From: Paenibacillus sp. 1001270B_150601_E10
GTDB taxonomy: Bacteria; Bacillota; Bacilli; Paenibacillales; Paenibacillaceae
Length of the DNA: 39,990 bases
Reading direction: 5' to 3'
NCBI RefSeq assembly: GCF_015558675.1
Contig: NZ_JADMOL010000004.1
Span: forward strand, 258,117-298,106
The position numbers were made by a program, and so were the translations under genes. Below the pieces are notes generated by a model. That model was not told where the DNA came from. It was given only the letters and a program-made list of their open reading frames with translations, and did not search any database. Shown here piece after piece: positions 30,327-39,572 of this stretch (its first letter is position 1; every line of letters starts with the position of its first letter).

Positions 30327-33300
30327 ATGAAACAATACAGTTTACCTCCGAAGCAAGGGTTGTATGATCCTCAATTTGAGAAGGATGCTTGCGGTATGGG
30401 CTTTGTCGCTCATATCAAGGGTCAAAAATCTCATGATATCGTGCGCAAAGCCCTCACGATGCTTGTGAACATGGAACATCGCGGCGGTCAAGGCAGCGAG
30501 CCGAACTCCGGCGATGGCGCAGGTATTATGCTGCAGATTCCGCATCGATTCTTCGCTCAAGAGATGGAGGCTCAGGGTGTAGAGCTGCCGGAAGCAGGAG
30601 CTTACGGTGTAGGGATGCTCTTTCTGTCCCAGGATGCAGAACTGCGCAAGCAGCATGAAGATACCCTTCGAGCGATTGTTGAAGAAGAAGGACAGCGCTT
30701 CTTAGGTTATCGCGAGGTACCCACCTTGGATGACATGCTCGGCAAATCCGCGAAGGCAGCAAAGCCATACGTCAGCCAGATCTTTATTGGACGCGGAGAA
30801 GGAATCGATAGCGACTTGGCCTTCGAGCGGAAGCTTTACATGATCCGCAAGCGTGCAGAGAAGGCGATTCGCTACTCGGGCAAGGAAGGCGCGGATACGT
30901 TCTACGTTCCCTCCATGTCCTGCAAGAAGATTGTTTATAAAGGAATGCTTACGACAGAGCAGGTTGGGCAATTCTATCTTGATTTGACAAATGAAGCGTT
31001 GGAATCGGCGATTGCACTTATACATTCACGTTTTAGTACGAACACGTTCCCAAGCTGGGAGCGTGCCCATCCGTATCGCTTCATGATTCATAACGGCGAG
31101 ATCAATACGCTGCGCGGCAATGTGAACTGGATGCATGCACGCGAGAATCTGTGTGAATCCGAAGTATTCGGTGAGGAACTGGCGAAGATTAAGCCAATCA
31201 TTAACGGAGATGGCTCTGATACGGCGATGTTTGATAATACATTTGAATTCTTGTACTTGTCTGGCCGTTCTTTGCCGCATGTTGCCATGATGATGGTTCC
31301 AGAGCCTTGGTCTAACCATGAATCCATGGATCCTACGCGGAGAGCATTCTATGAATATCACTCAACGCTGATGGAGCCGTGGGACGGCCCTGCGGCAATG
31401 GGCTTTACAGACGGCGTTCAGATCGGCGCCATATTGGACCGCAACGGTCTTCGCCCGTCCCGTTATTATGTGACGAAGGACGACATGATTATCTTAAGCT
31501 CTGAAGCAGGCGTTATTGACATTGCACCAGAGGATGTCCTCTATAAAGACCGCCTTCGCCCAGGACGCATTCTGCTCGTGGATACGAAGGAAGGACGCAT
31601 TATCTCTGACGAAGAGGTGAAGGCGCAGATCGCATCCGAGCATCCATATGAAGAGTGGCTCGATGAGCATCTTGTGGAGCTAAGCGATTTGCCAGACGCG
31701 AGAGAGGTTCCAGAGCCAAAGCATGAGAATGTGCAGCAGCGCCAGCAGGCGTTTGGCTATACGTTCGAAGACCTCCGCAAGGTGTTGGAGCCGATGGCTG
31801 TCACAGGCGCTGAGCCTCTTGGTTCCATGGGCTATGATGCGCCGCTTGCTGTCCTGTCCGATCGCCCGCAGCGCTTGTACAACTATTTCAAGCAGCTGTT
31901 TGCACAAGTTACGAATCCGCCAATTGATGCGATTCGCGAGGAGATCGTCACTGCGACGGAGACGACGATTGGTCCAGAGCGCAATCTTCTTGTTCCAGAG
32001 CCGGAGAGCTGTCGTCATATTAAGCTTCCTACGCCTTTCCTGAGCAATGAAGAATTTGCGAAGCTGCGTCACATTCGACGTCCAGGCTTCAAAGCTATTA
32101 CGATTCCAATCCTATTCCCAGCGGCTGAAGGTGCTGGAGGATTGCAGGCTGCGGTTCAGACGATGTGTGAAGCGGCTGATCGCGTCATTGGCAAAGGACA
32201 TAATATTATTATTCTGTCCGACCGCGGCATCGACGCGGAGAATGCAGCGATTCCGGCATTGCTTGCGGTATCGAGCCTGCATCACCATTTGATCCGACAA
32301 GGCACGCGTACGAAGGTAGCGCTCCTGCTGGAATCCGGCGAGCCGCGCGAGGTTCATCACTACGCGCTGCTGCTCGGTTACGGGGTTAACGTTGTGAACC
32401 CTTATCTGGTGTTCGAGACGCTCGATGACATGCTTCGCCAAGGCATGCTGCGCGGCATCACGCATGAGAAGGCTGTGAAGAACTATATCAAAGCTGCGAC
32501 GAAGGGTGTCGTGAAGATCCTGTCCAAGATGGGGATTTCGACTATTCAATCCTATCGCGGCGCACAGATATTTGAAGCAATCGGCTTGAAGACTGAATTT
32601 GTTGACCAATACTTTACGTGGACACCATCTCGGATTGGCGGTATCGGATTAGAGGAAGTTGCCCAAGAGGCGCTCATGCATCATCATCGTGCCTTTGCCG
32701 AGCAGGAGGGAAGAGATCCTGAGCTTGATTCCGGCGGCGAGTACCAATGGCGCAAGAACGGAGAAGAGCACCTGTTCAATCCTCAAACCATTCATACGCT
32801 GCAGGAAGCTGTACGCAAAGGTGACTATAAGCTCTACAAGAAATACTCAAAGCTCGTTCAAGGGGAGTACAACCGGAACGGCACGCTGCGTTCCTTATTC
32901 GACCTGAAGCCGATCGGACCTGCGATCTCGATCGATGAGGTGGAGTCTGCGTCCTCTATCGTGACTCGCTTCAAGACGGGAGCGATGTCCTTTGGTTCCA
33001 TCTCGAAGGAAGCGCATGAATCGCTTGCGATCGCGATGAACCGCATCGGAGGCAAGTCGAACTCCGGTGAAGGCGGCGAGGATCCTGCACGCTACGTGAA
33101 GGATGCGAATGGCGATTCAAGACGCAGTGCGATTAAGCAGGTTGCGTCTGGTCGCTTTGGCGTAACCTCCCACTACCTAGTGAACGCAGAAGAGATCCAG
33201 ATCAAGATGGCGCAAGGCGCGAAGCCAGGTGAAGGCGGACAGCTTCCAGGACGCAAGGTGTATCCTTGGGTTGCGGAGGTTCGCGGCTCCACACCAGGCG

Positions 33301-34913
33301 TAGGCTTGATCTCGCCGCCGCCTCACCATGATATTTACTCGATCGAGGATCTGGCGGAGCTGATCTATGATCTGAAGAACGCAAATCCTAGAGCGGCCAT
33401 TAATGTGAAGCTCGTATCCGAGGTTGGAGTCGGTACGATCGCTGCAGGTGTAGCGAAGGGGCGTGCGGATACGATTCTCGTGAGTGGCTATGACGGAGGA
33501 ACAGGCGCATCGCCTCAAGGCTCCATTCGCCACGCTGGCTTGCCTTGGGAGCTTGGTCTTGCGGAGACGCATCAGACCCTCATCATCAACAATCTTCGTG
33601 ACCGCGTGAAGCTGGAGACCGATGGCAAGATGATGACTGGTCGTGACCTTGCTATCGCAGCATTGCTTGGTGCTGAGGAATATGGATTCTCGACCGCTCC
33701 GCTTGTCGCGGTAGGCTGCGTAATGATGCGGGTGTGCCAGCTTGATACGTGCCCAGTTGGCGTAGCCACGCAGAATCCTGAGTTGCGAAAAAACTTTACA
33801 GGTGATCCGGAGCATGTGGTGAACTTCATGATGTTCGTAGCGGAGGAGCTTCGTGAGCTGATGGCTGAACTTGGCTTCCGCACGCTTAATGAAATGATCG
33901 GCAGAACGGAATGCCTGAATATGAAGGATGCCATTGATCACTGGAAAGCGAAGCATCTCGATCTCTCGAACATTCTGTATCAGCCTGAGCTACCGGAAGG
34001 CTCCGATCGCATCAAGGTGCGCGAGCAGAACCATGGCATCGAGGAGACGCTGGACGTTCAGAAGCTGCTGCCTGCGGCACAGCCGGCTCTAGAGCGTGAG
34101 GAGCTCGTAACAGGGACGTTCCCTATCACGAACGTGAACCGCGCAACAGGTACTGTGCTTGGCAGCGAGGTGACGCGCAAGTATGGAGCAAAGGGATTGC
34201 CGGAAGACACGATTTCCTTCACCTTTGTCGGCTCTGCCGGTCAAAGCTTCGGGGCATTCGTTCCTCGCGGCATGACGCTTACGGTCGTAGGAGACAGCAA
34301 CGACTATGTCGGTAAAGGTCTCTCCGGAGGCAAGCTGATTGTAAAGCCGTCGCCAAAGGCCACCTTTGCGGCAGAGGACAACATCATTATCGGTAACACC
34401 GCATTTTACGGTGCGACGAGCGGTGACGCCTATATCCGTGGTATCGCAGGTGAGCGCTTCGCGGTGCGCAACTCTGGGGTGAAGGTGGTCGTAGAAGGTG
34501 TTGGCGATCATGGCTGCGAATATATGACAGGCGGACGCGTTGTCGTGCTTGGCAAGACTGGCCGCAACTTTGCAGCAGGGATGTCTGGAGGTGTTGCCTA
34601 CATCTACGATCCAGAGAATACCTTTGTGACACGCTGCAATTTGGAGATGGTTCTTCTCGAGCGCGTCGAAGACGAGATCGAAGAGCTTGAGCTGAAGCAG
34701 ATGATCGAGAAGCACGTCGAGGCAACTGATAGTGCGGTTGGCCGCAAGGTGATTGCTGCTTGGCAGGATGAAGCAGCGAACTTCGTGCGCGTCATTCCGA
34801 AGGACTATAAGCGAATGTTGGAGCAGATTGCAAAGGTTGAGGAGAAGGGCTTCGCAGGCGAAGAGGCGCTGCTGGCGGCATTTGAAGCTAGTCTTCGTGA
34901 GGGCGGCAACTAA
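30327..34913 (+). CDS. gltB: Glutamate synthase large (alpha) subunit
   Basis: 1528 residues, full length. A propeptide precedes the class II amidotransferase domain, whose nucleophile is Cys22 in [12 protein letters not shown]; the Ntn domain runs to about 430. A central domain leads to the FMN-binding synthase barrel (about 850-1230) with the 3Fe-4S cysteines C1131, C1137 and C1142 in [16 protein letters not shown]. The GXGXG-type beta-helix ends the protein. It makes two glutamates from glutamine and 2-oxoglutarate, using electrons delivered by the GltD small subunit. No gltD follows; a terminator lies 26 bases after the stop. The start is supported by AGAAAGG about 11 bases upstream. Confidence 0.97.
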   Translation: MKQYSLPPKQGLYDPQFEKDACGMGFVAHIKGQKSHDIVRKALTMLVNMEHRGGQGSEPNSGDGAGIMLQIPHRFFAQEMEAQGVELPEAGAYGVGMLFLSQDAELRKQHEDTLRAIVEEEGQRFLGYREVPTLDDMLGKSAKAAKPYVSQIFIGRGEGIDSDLAFERKLYMIRKRAEKAIRYSGKEGADTFYVPSMSCKKIVYKGMLTTEQVGQFYLDLTNEALESAIALIHSRFSTNTFPSWERAHPYRFMIHNGEINTLRGNVNWMHARENLCESEVFGEELAKIKPIINGDGSDTAMFDNTFEFLYLSGRSLPHVAMMMVPEPWSNHESMDPTRRAFYEYHSTLMEPWDGPAAMGFTDGVQIGAILDRNGLRPSRYYVTKDDMIILSSEAGVIDIAPEDVLYKDRLRPGRILLVDTKEGRIISDEEVKAQIASEHPYEEWLDEHLVELSDLPDAREVPEPKHENVQQRQQAFGYTFEDLRKVLEPMAVTGAEPLGSMGYDAPLAVLSDRPQRLYNYFKQLFAQVTNPPIDAIREEIVTATETTIGPERNLLVPEPESCRHIKLPTPFLSNEEFAKLRHIRRPGFKAITIPILFPAAEGAGGLQAAVQTMCEAADRVIGKGHNIIILSDRGIDAENAAIPALLAVSSLHHHLIRQGTRTKVALLLESGEPREVHHYALLLGYGVNVVNPYLVFETLDDMLRQGMLRGITHEKAVKNYIKAATKGVVKILSKMGISTIQSYRGAQIFEAIGLKTEFVDQYFTWTPSRIGGIGLEEVAQEALMHHHRAFAEQEGRDPELDSGGEYQWRKNGEEHLFNPQTIHTLQEAVRKGDYKLYKKYSKLVQGEYNRNGTLRSLFDLKPIGPAISIDEVESASSIVTRFKTGAMSFGSISKEAHESLAIAMNRIGGKSNSGEGGEDPARYVKDANGDSRRSAIKQVASGRFGVTSHYLVNAEEIQIKMAQGAKPGEGGQLPGRKVYPWVAEVRGSTPGVGLISPPPHHDIYSIEDLAELIYDLKNANPRAAINVKLVSEVGVGTIAAGVAKGRADTILVSGYDGGTGASPQGSIRHAGLPWELGLAETHQTLIINNLRDRVKLETDGKMMTGRDLAIAALLGAEEYGFSTAPLVAVGCVMMRVCQLDTCPVGVATQNPELRKNFTGDPEHVVNFMMFVAEELRELMAELGFRTLNEMIGRTECLNMKDAIDHWKAKHLDLSNILYQPELPEGSDRIKVREQNHGIEETLDVQKLLPAAQPALEREELVTGTFPITNVNRATGTVLGSEVTRKYGAKGLPEDTISFTFVGSAGQSFGAFVPRGMTLTVVGDSNDYVGKGLSGGKLIVKPSPKATFAAEDNIIIGNTAFYGATSGDAYIRGIAGERFAVRNSGVKVVVEGVGDHGCEYMTGGRVVVLGKTGRNFAAGMSGGVAYIYDPENTFVTRCNLEMVLLERVEDEIEELELKQMIEKHVEATDSAVGRKVIAAWQDEAANFVRVIPKDYKRMLEQIAKVEEKGFAGEEALLAAFEASLREGGN

Positions 34914-34938
34914 GCCGCTTGGCCATAACCCAACATAG

Positions 34939-34986
34939 AAGCTTCGGCTTGATTCAGGAAAATGGATCAGGTCGAAGCTTTTTTTG
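34939..34986 (+). terminator. Terminator of gltB
   Basis: AAGCTTCG/CGAAGCTT outer stem and CTTGAT/ATCAGG inner stem, then a T-run. Confidence 0.88.
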
Positions 34987-35029
34987 TTCCAGTTAGAGAT
35001 TGCTGTTATAGCATCGGAAGGAATACTTA

Positions 35030-35413
35030 ACGGGTCTATTAAGCTGCAAATCCTATGAAGATGCTTGTCTGGAATTGCTAGAAACGCATCAGAAGGATTA
35101 TAATGTGTTTGTGTTTCTGGATTTGGATTATTTTAAAAGTATAAATGATACATTTAGTCACGCATTTGGCGGTGAGCACTTGTAAGCTTTTGCTTAGACC
35201 TTTAGTAGACATAGATTTGTCGAATGAGCGGTGAAAGATTCCTATCAAGTACAGCGTAGGATACAGCATTTATAAGGGGGATGCCCAAGCTTTTGCGAGG
35301 CTTAAGGCTTATGCTGATTTCTTCATTATCAGGCTAAGGCGAACAAGTCCATCCCGATAAAAGTTAAGCGTTTTCGAATGGAGGATTATCCTATACATCC
35401 AAAGCGGAACTAG
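35030..35413 (+). pseudogene. Degenerate GGDEF (diguanylate cyclase) gene
   Basis: Frame-shifted pieces of one GGDEF domain are recognisable. From 35042 the frame reads SCKSYEDACLELLETHQKD and then FVFLDLDYFKSINDTFSHAFG, matching the D-x-D-x-F-K-x-I-N-D-x-x-G-H core, and stops at about 35185. After a deletion, KYSVGYSIYKGDAQAFARLKAYAD (35248 onward) matches the SIGVA-type strand and helix. Another shift gives LHYQAKANKSIPIKVKRF, the usual LYxAKxxGR end. The GGDEF signature itself, the upstream sensor part and an intact start are gone. It cannot make c-di-GMP. The domain identity is clear despite decay. Confidence 0.82.
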
Positions 35414-35453
35414 CAGTAACCAATAACCATCATACAGTCAGACGGTGATCAAC

Positions 35454-36737
35454 ATGAGTCATTCGGCGTGGAATATGTTTCGCAGTCGAACGAGGGAAAT
35501 GAATGTGTTTATTTGGGCGAGCATGATTAACTCAGCAGGGGCTGCGTTAATGTGGCCGCTCACTACGATATTTGTGCATCAACAGCTTGGTCGGTCTCTG
35601 TCTGAGGCTGGCTTTGTCATTATGATTCAGATGCTTGGAGGCGTACTGGGACAATTTGCAGGAGGCTGTCTCTATTATCGTCTTGGCGTTCGCAAGCTCT
35701 TAATTGGGGCGTTAGCGATCACGGCGGTGCTGCAGGCATCGCTTGTGGTCACGGCTTATACGAGCTGGTGGGGATACATCATCACGATGGGGATCATAGG
35801 GTTCACGAATAATATGTCCCAGCCCGCCATCCAATCCTTTATTGGGTTTCGCTGGGCTGATCAGCGTGATGAGCTATTCAACGCGGTATATGTAGCGAAT
35901 AATATTGGTGTCGCTCTAGGAACCGCGCTAAGCGGGGTGCTGGCTGACATTTCGTTCAATCTGACATTCCTGTTGAATGCAGGGACATCTGGAGCCTTCT
36001 CGATCTTCTTCTATTTCTACTTGCGCAATCTGGGAGATTTGAAAGAGTCTTCACAGGCTGCGCAGCATGAGCATCATGCCGGCCAGACCCTTAAGGAGCA
36101 GCCTGCGCATATTCCGACGACAGGCGCGATTCCGACGCTTACGCTGTGGGATCAGCTTAGTCAGGTGCGGTTGTACTTGTTCTTGTCTGTTGGGGCGATG
36201 TTTATCTGGCTTGCGAATTCAATGTGGGGAGCGGGCGTTGCGCCGCATATTACGGATCAGGGCATGCAGATGAAGATGTACAGCTGGCTGTGGACATTGA
36301 ACGGCATATTTATTTTTCTCGGTCAGCCGATTACAGAGTGGATGAAGCGGACTATATCGAAGGAAGCGTCATCCCAGCTTACATGGAGTGCGATCTTATA
36401 CGGGGCAGCTTATTTGTGGATTTTCTTTATGCCGAACTATACCGGCTTTATTGTCGCCATGATCATCGCAACATTAGGGGAAATGCTCGTATCACCAGCA
36501 GTTCCTGCGTTTCTCGCGGCCCATACAGGACGACAAGCGCCGTTTTATATGGGGGTAGCAGGAGGGATTAGTTCCGTTGGGCGTATGATCGGTCCATTCT
36601 GTCTTGGGATTGCCTATGATTCGGGAGGGTTGATCGCGGTCGTACAGGTTTCGATCATTATCGCGGTTGCGGCTATCTTGAGTTTCCTACTTCATGCCTA
36701 TTTACAGAAGAATATGAAAAATGAAAATTCAGCTTGA
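35454..36737 (+). CDS. MFS transporter
   Basis: 427 residues from the ATG at 35454; a GTG nine bases earlier is also possible, and the ribosome binding site is weak. Twelve membrane segments are predicted. The loop between segments 2 and 3 is GGCLYYRLGVRKL, a form of the MFS motif A, and the long central loop (about residues 205-232, His/Gln-rich QAAQHEHHAGQ) separates the halves. Overall it looks like a Bacillus-type drug or metabolite exporter of the YfkF/YqjV kind. The substrate is unknown. It stands alone, downstream of the wrecked GGDEF gene. Confidence 0.88.
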   Translation: MSHSAWNMFRSRTREMNVFIWASMINSAGAALMWPLTTIFVHQQLGRSLSEAGFVIMIQMLGGVLGQFAGGCLYYRLGVRKLLIGALAITAVLQASLVVTAYTSWWGYIITMGIIGFTNNMSQPAIQSFIGFRWADQRDELFNAVYVANNIGVALGTALSGVLADISFNLTFLLNAGTSGAFSIFFYFYLRNLGDLKESSQAAQHEHHAGQTLKEQPAHIPTTGAIPTLTLWDQLSQVRLYLFLSVGAMFIWLANSMWGAGVAPHITDQGMQMKMYSWLWTLNGIFIFLGQPITEWMKRTISKEASSQLTWSAILYGAAYLWIFFMPNYTGFIVAMIIATLGEMLVSPAVPAFLAAHTGRQAPFYMGVAGGISSVGRMIGPFCLGIAYDSGGLIAVVQVSIIIAVAAILSFLLHAYLQKNMKNENSA

Positions 36738-36913
36738 AAATGACATGAAACAATCAAATTCAATCAACTTTCGACAAAATTAGAATGAAAATGCTTCATA
36801 CTATACCCCAACGTCCGACAGTATACCTATTTTTAATTGTGTATAATTAATATAATCAGGTGCTAGCGAATATTAACATTTAGAGTTAATATATGGGAGT
36901 TGGATGGAAAATC

Positions 36914-37093
36914 ATGAGAAAAAGGGTATCGGTAATGATGAAAACATTAAAAGATGAGGAAGTTGAATCGAGTCAAGAAGAGTCTCAGGTCGAGCTAGAC
37001 ATCCGAGATATATTAGAACATCTAGAGATCCCGCTTGAGAATGTGCCTGATGAGTTACGACACCTGTTTCATAACGGACAACAAGACAAATGA
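36914..37093 (+). CDS. Small acidic hypothetical protein
   Basis: 59 residues from the ATG at 36914 (GGATGG six bases upstream); ATGs at 36893, 36935 and 36938 are in frame and any could be the start. After a basic N-terminus the chain is strongly acidic (DEEVESSQEESQVELDI) and ends in an amphipathic helix-like DILEHLEIPLENVPDELRHLF. TATAAT-like boxes lie about 60-70 bases upstream (36842-36855) and a terminator follows. I do not recognise the family. The regular amphipathic end argues it is real. It is convergent with the XRE gene. Confidence 0.5.
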   Translation: MRKRVSVMMKTLKDEEVESSQEESQVELDIRDILEHLEIPLENVPDELRHLFHNGQQDK

Positions 37094-37137
37094 ACATAGA
37101 TGGTGTTAAGCAAAAATAAAATAATGGAGCTTGATCA

Positions 37138-37221
37138 ATAGGCCCCCATGTCAGCAGCTGGAGAAGAGGATTTGCCTGAACATTGTCCCTTCCCAGCCGC
37201 CGTTGGGGGCTATTCGTTTTT
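37138..37221 (+). terminator. Long terminator hairpin after the small acidic gene
   Basis: AATAGGCCCCCA pairs with TGGGGGCTATT, with an inner GCTGG/CCAGC pairing, followed by CG and a six-T run. Confidence 0.7.
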
Positions 37222-37249
37222 ACTAGAAGCATTACAGTCAGAAGATGAG

Positions 37250-37618
37250 TTACATCATGTTTCGTTCAGCTCGAACAAAGGCGATAAATCGGCGTGTCTC
37301 TTCAGGTGTTAAAGGACGTCCGTCTATCGACAATTGATATTTCTTTAAGAGCTCTTCATCAGACAGCTCAAGCTGATCTGCAAAGTGATCGATAGCCTTG
37401 GACTGCGCATCTTGCAGCGCAGAGGTGCGACCAACTAAATAATCTATGGAAACATCGAAGAGATCTGCGAGTTGCGTTAACGTTTCGAAGTCTGGTTTTC
37501 TCCGGTTTTTCTCATAATGAGATAAGGCTGCTCTCGTAATGCCCAGCTTCTGGGCCAATTCTTCTTGAGTCCATCCCAAGGATTCACGTAGTAATGCAAT
37601 TCTGTCACCAGTATTCAT
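37250..37618 (-). CDS. XRE-family repressor, divergent from the capsule operon
   Basis: 122 residues. The N-terminal HTH_3 domain is complete (IALLRESLGWTQEELAQKLGITRAALSHYEKNRRKP is its core, residues 7-42), followed by LADLFDVSIDYLVGRT, typical of SinR/ImmR-like repressors. A C-terminal helical part contains LSDEELLKKYQLSIDGRPLTPEE, often seen in small Firmicute XRE proteins and probably used for dimerisation. GAAGGAGG precedes the ATG. Three copies of a palindrome in the shared upstream region are the natural candidates for its operator, so I infer it represses itself and the capsule genes. Confidence 0.92.
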   Translation of the reverse strand: MNTGDRIALLRESLGWTQEELAQKLGITRAALSHYEKNRRKPDFETLTQLADLFDVSIDYLVGRTSALQDAQSKAIDHFADQLELSDEELLKKYQLSIDGRPLTPEETRRFIAFVRAERNMM

Positions 37619-37672
37619 GCTGAAAAGATCCTCCTTCAGCTGTTTATATTCTCAAATGTATGCAAAAAGAGA

Positions 37673-37701
37673 TTGACAAGATACATTTTGTATCTTAGAC
37701 T
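37673..37701 (+). promoter_or_regulatory. Capsule-operon promoter with embedded operator
   Basis: TTGACA (37673-37678), a 17-base spacer and TAGACT (37696-37701). The spacer is exactly the palindrome AGATACATTTTGTATCT (37679-37695), so a bound repressor would block polymerase. It would give a leader of about 310 bases. Confidence 0.68.
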
Positions 37702-37713
37702 AAAAGAAATTCC

Positions 37714-37730
37714 TGATACATATTGTAACA
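37714..37730. promoter_or_regulatory. Degenerate third operator copy
   Basis: TGATACATATTGTAACA matches the inner 15 bases of the palindrome (GATACATTTTGTATC) at 13 positions, and lies just after the presumed transcription start. Confidence 0.5.
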
Positions 37731-37916
37731 ACCAGAAGCGAAAAAAACCGACATTCCTCTTTAAATGGGCATATAATTCCCTATGTACAAGCTTTGTCAG
37801 CGCTGTGCATTGTTCATTTATAAGAGAGGATCCATTTCATTCATTTTTCCACGAAGTCATTCTTTTACGTGAAGTGTTGAGAGTGATGCGGAGAAAGGCT
37901 TTGTCATTTACAAAAT

Positions 37917-37933
37917 AGATACAAAATGTATCT
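37917..37933. promoter_or_regulatory. Second perfect operator copy
   Basis: AGATACAAAATGTATCT is the exact reverse complement of the promoter copy 238 bases upstream. It lies about 85 bases before the cpsB-type start. No convincing -35/-10 pair surrounds it, so it may act as a second operator for looping or as a roadblock. Confidence 0.65.
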
Positions 37934-38016
37934 GGATAATAACGATGTTGTTTTTTCATTTTACTACAAATTTGTGAAAAACGCACCTTACTTCTTCGAG
38001 CAGGAGGCTCAAGAAC

Positions 38017-38775
38017 ATGTTGATTGATATCCACTGTCATATTTTACATGGAGTGGATGATGGCGCTAGATCGCTGGCCGATTCGATCCATATGGCAGAA
38101 GAGGCTTTGCGTCGAGGAATTCGCAAGATCATTGCGACACCGCATCATATGCTGCACGACTACTATAATCCTCGAGACAGAATCCTTGCTGCTGTCAGCG
38201 AACTGCAAGCAGAGCTTGTCATCCAGCAGATGGATCTTGAACTCATTCCCGGACAAGAGCTTCGGCTCACCGAGAATTACGAACAGTCGGTTCAGAACAA
38301 AGAATGGCAAACGCTTGGAAGCAGTCCCTACCTGTTAGTTGAGCTGCCTTCTTCCGGCATCCCCCCGTACTTTTGGGATTTTGTACAATACGTTCACCAT
38401 TCCAATCGACGGATCATTATCGCGCACCCTGAACGTAACCTATCCATCATGACGAATAAAGAGTTGGCCCATTTCCTGATACAAAAAGGAATTCTACTCC
38501 AGCTTAACACCTCCTCTCTGTTAGGACACCATGGACAAAAAATTAAAAAGACGGCTCTTTATCTCATCAAGCAGCAATGGATTCACTTTATTGCTTCCGA
38601 TGCACATGGAACCTACGATAGAGGCTTTTCTTTACCGGATGGCTATGATCTTGTTCGCCAACTGGTAGGGGAAGAATATGCAGCAACGCTGATGCAGCAT
38701 GCAAAGCTGGTTGCGCTTGGGGGTATGATCGAACCTGCAAATGATGCAAAGCTCGTTTACTCCGAACGAATATAG
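38017..38775 (+). CDS. CpsB/YwqE-type protein-tyrosine phosphatase (PHP fold)
   Basis: 252 residues, the normal size. PHP metal-binding motifs are complete: DIHCHILHGVDDG (His6, His8), ATPHH near 41-45, IPGQE near 86-90, IIAHPERN near 133-140 and the C-terminal ASDAHG near 192-197. These Mn-dependent phosphatases dephosphorylate the BY-kinase that controls capsule or EPS synthesis and export. The kinase pair follows directly. AGGAGG lies 10-15 bases before the ATG. It is the first gene of the operon and is controlled by the upstream promoter and operators. Confidence 0.95.
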   Translation: MLIDIHCHILHGVDDGARSLADSIHMAEEALRRGIRKIIATPHHMLHDYYNPRDRILAAVSELQAELVIQQMDLELIPGQELRLTENYEQSVQNKEWQTLGSSPYLLVELPSSGIPPYFWDFVQYVHHSNRRIIIAHPERNLSIMTNKELAHFLIQKGILLQLNTSSLLGHHGQKIKKTALYLIKQQWIHFIASDAHGTYDRGFSLPDGYDLVRQLVGEEYAATLMQHAKLVALGGMIEPANDAKLVYSERI

Positions 38776-38801
38776 AACAATTTGACCAAGGGGGATTCAA
38801 C

Positions 38802-39572
38802 GTGGAATTAGATTTAAGGCAGATCCTGCACACCATTTGGAGAAGAAAGTGGGTTTTGATGATCACCTTAGCAATAGGTATCTCCTTCGCTGCTTATTAC
38901 AGCTATCAAGTGCTGGTGCCCGAGTATCAGGCCTCAACTAAGATTTTTGTTAATAAGACAAGAGTGGTTGAAGGGGAAACGAATCTTACACTCAACGATC
39001 TCAATACCAACATTCAGCTAATCCAGACCTATAAAGAGCTCATTCGTTCCGAATGGATAACAAAGGACATCATGAGCAAGTATCCCCAGTTTCAGCTAAC
39101 TTCAGACCAACTGTTGAACCAGATTCAAGTTAGTTCGATTAATCAAACCCAGGTGATGGTGATTACCGCTCAAGATACGACATACGCTAGAGCCGCAGAG
39201 CTTGCGAATGCTGTCACCAATGTATTTATCACGAAAGTACCGCAATTGATACAGATGGAAAATGTAACGGTGCTCTCTTACGCTGATCCATCCCTCACCA
39301 AGAGCCCCATTAAGCCCGTTCCCGAAATCAACATCCTTATCGCCACCGTCCTTGCTTTCATGATTGGACTAGGCATCATCTTCCTCATGGAATACTTCGA
39401 CGAATCCATCAAGACTGAAGAGGAGCTTGAGCAGTTGCTTGGTCTCACGACTCTTACCGTCGTCCATCGCGTCAAGCGCAAAGACTACAAGGTATCGAAG
39501 ACCAAGCTAAATACGCCATCCAACCCGGCACCTATAGGAGGTAACGCTCATGTTCAGACGTCACAGCAATAA
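38802..39572 (+). CDS. Wzz/CapA-type tyrosine-kinase modulator
   Basis: 256 residues, starting with GTG (AAGGGGGA upstream). A Wzz domain begins at once (ELDLRQILHTIWRRKW), with a first membrane segment at about 18-38 and a second at 175-195 (INILIATVLAFMIGLGIIFLMEY). The segments bracket the extracellular part that sets polymer chain length. The cytoplasmic end (FDESIKTEEELEQLLGL...) contacts and activates the separate kinase encoded next, the Gram-positive split arrangement (CapA/CapB, YwqC/YwqD). The last 40 residues are a Pro/Asn-rich, unusually long tail. Its end overlaps the kinase start by 23 bases. Confidence 0.93.
   Translation: MELDLRQILHTIWRRKWVLMITLAIGISFAAYYSYQVLVPEYQASTKIFVNKTRVVEGETNLTLNDLNTNIQLIQTYKELIRSEWITKDIMSKYPQFQLTSDQLLNQIQVSSINQTQVMVITAQDTTYARAAELANAVTNVFITKVPQLIQMENVTVLSYADPSLTKSPIKPVPEINILIATVLAFMIGLGIIFLMEYFDESIKTEEELEQLLGLTTLTVVHRVKRKDYKVSKTKLNTPSNPAPIGGNAHVQTSQQ

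Noticed and set aside
33177-33956. 260-codon minus-strand frame inside gltB
   Set aside because: It is a shadow of the GC-rich, highly conserved gltB frame and has no start signals.
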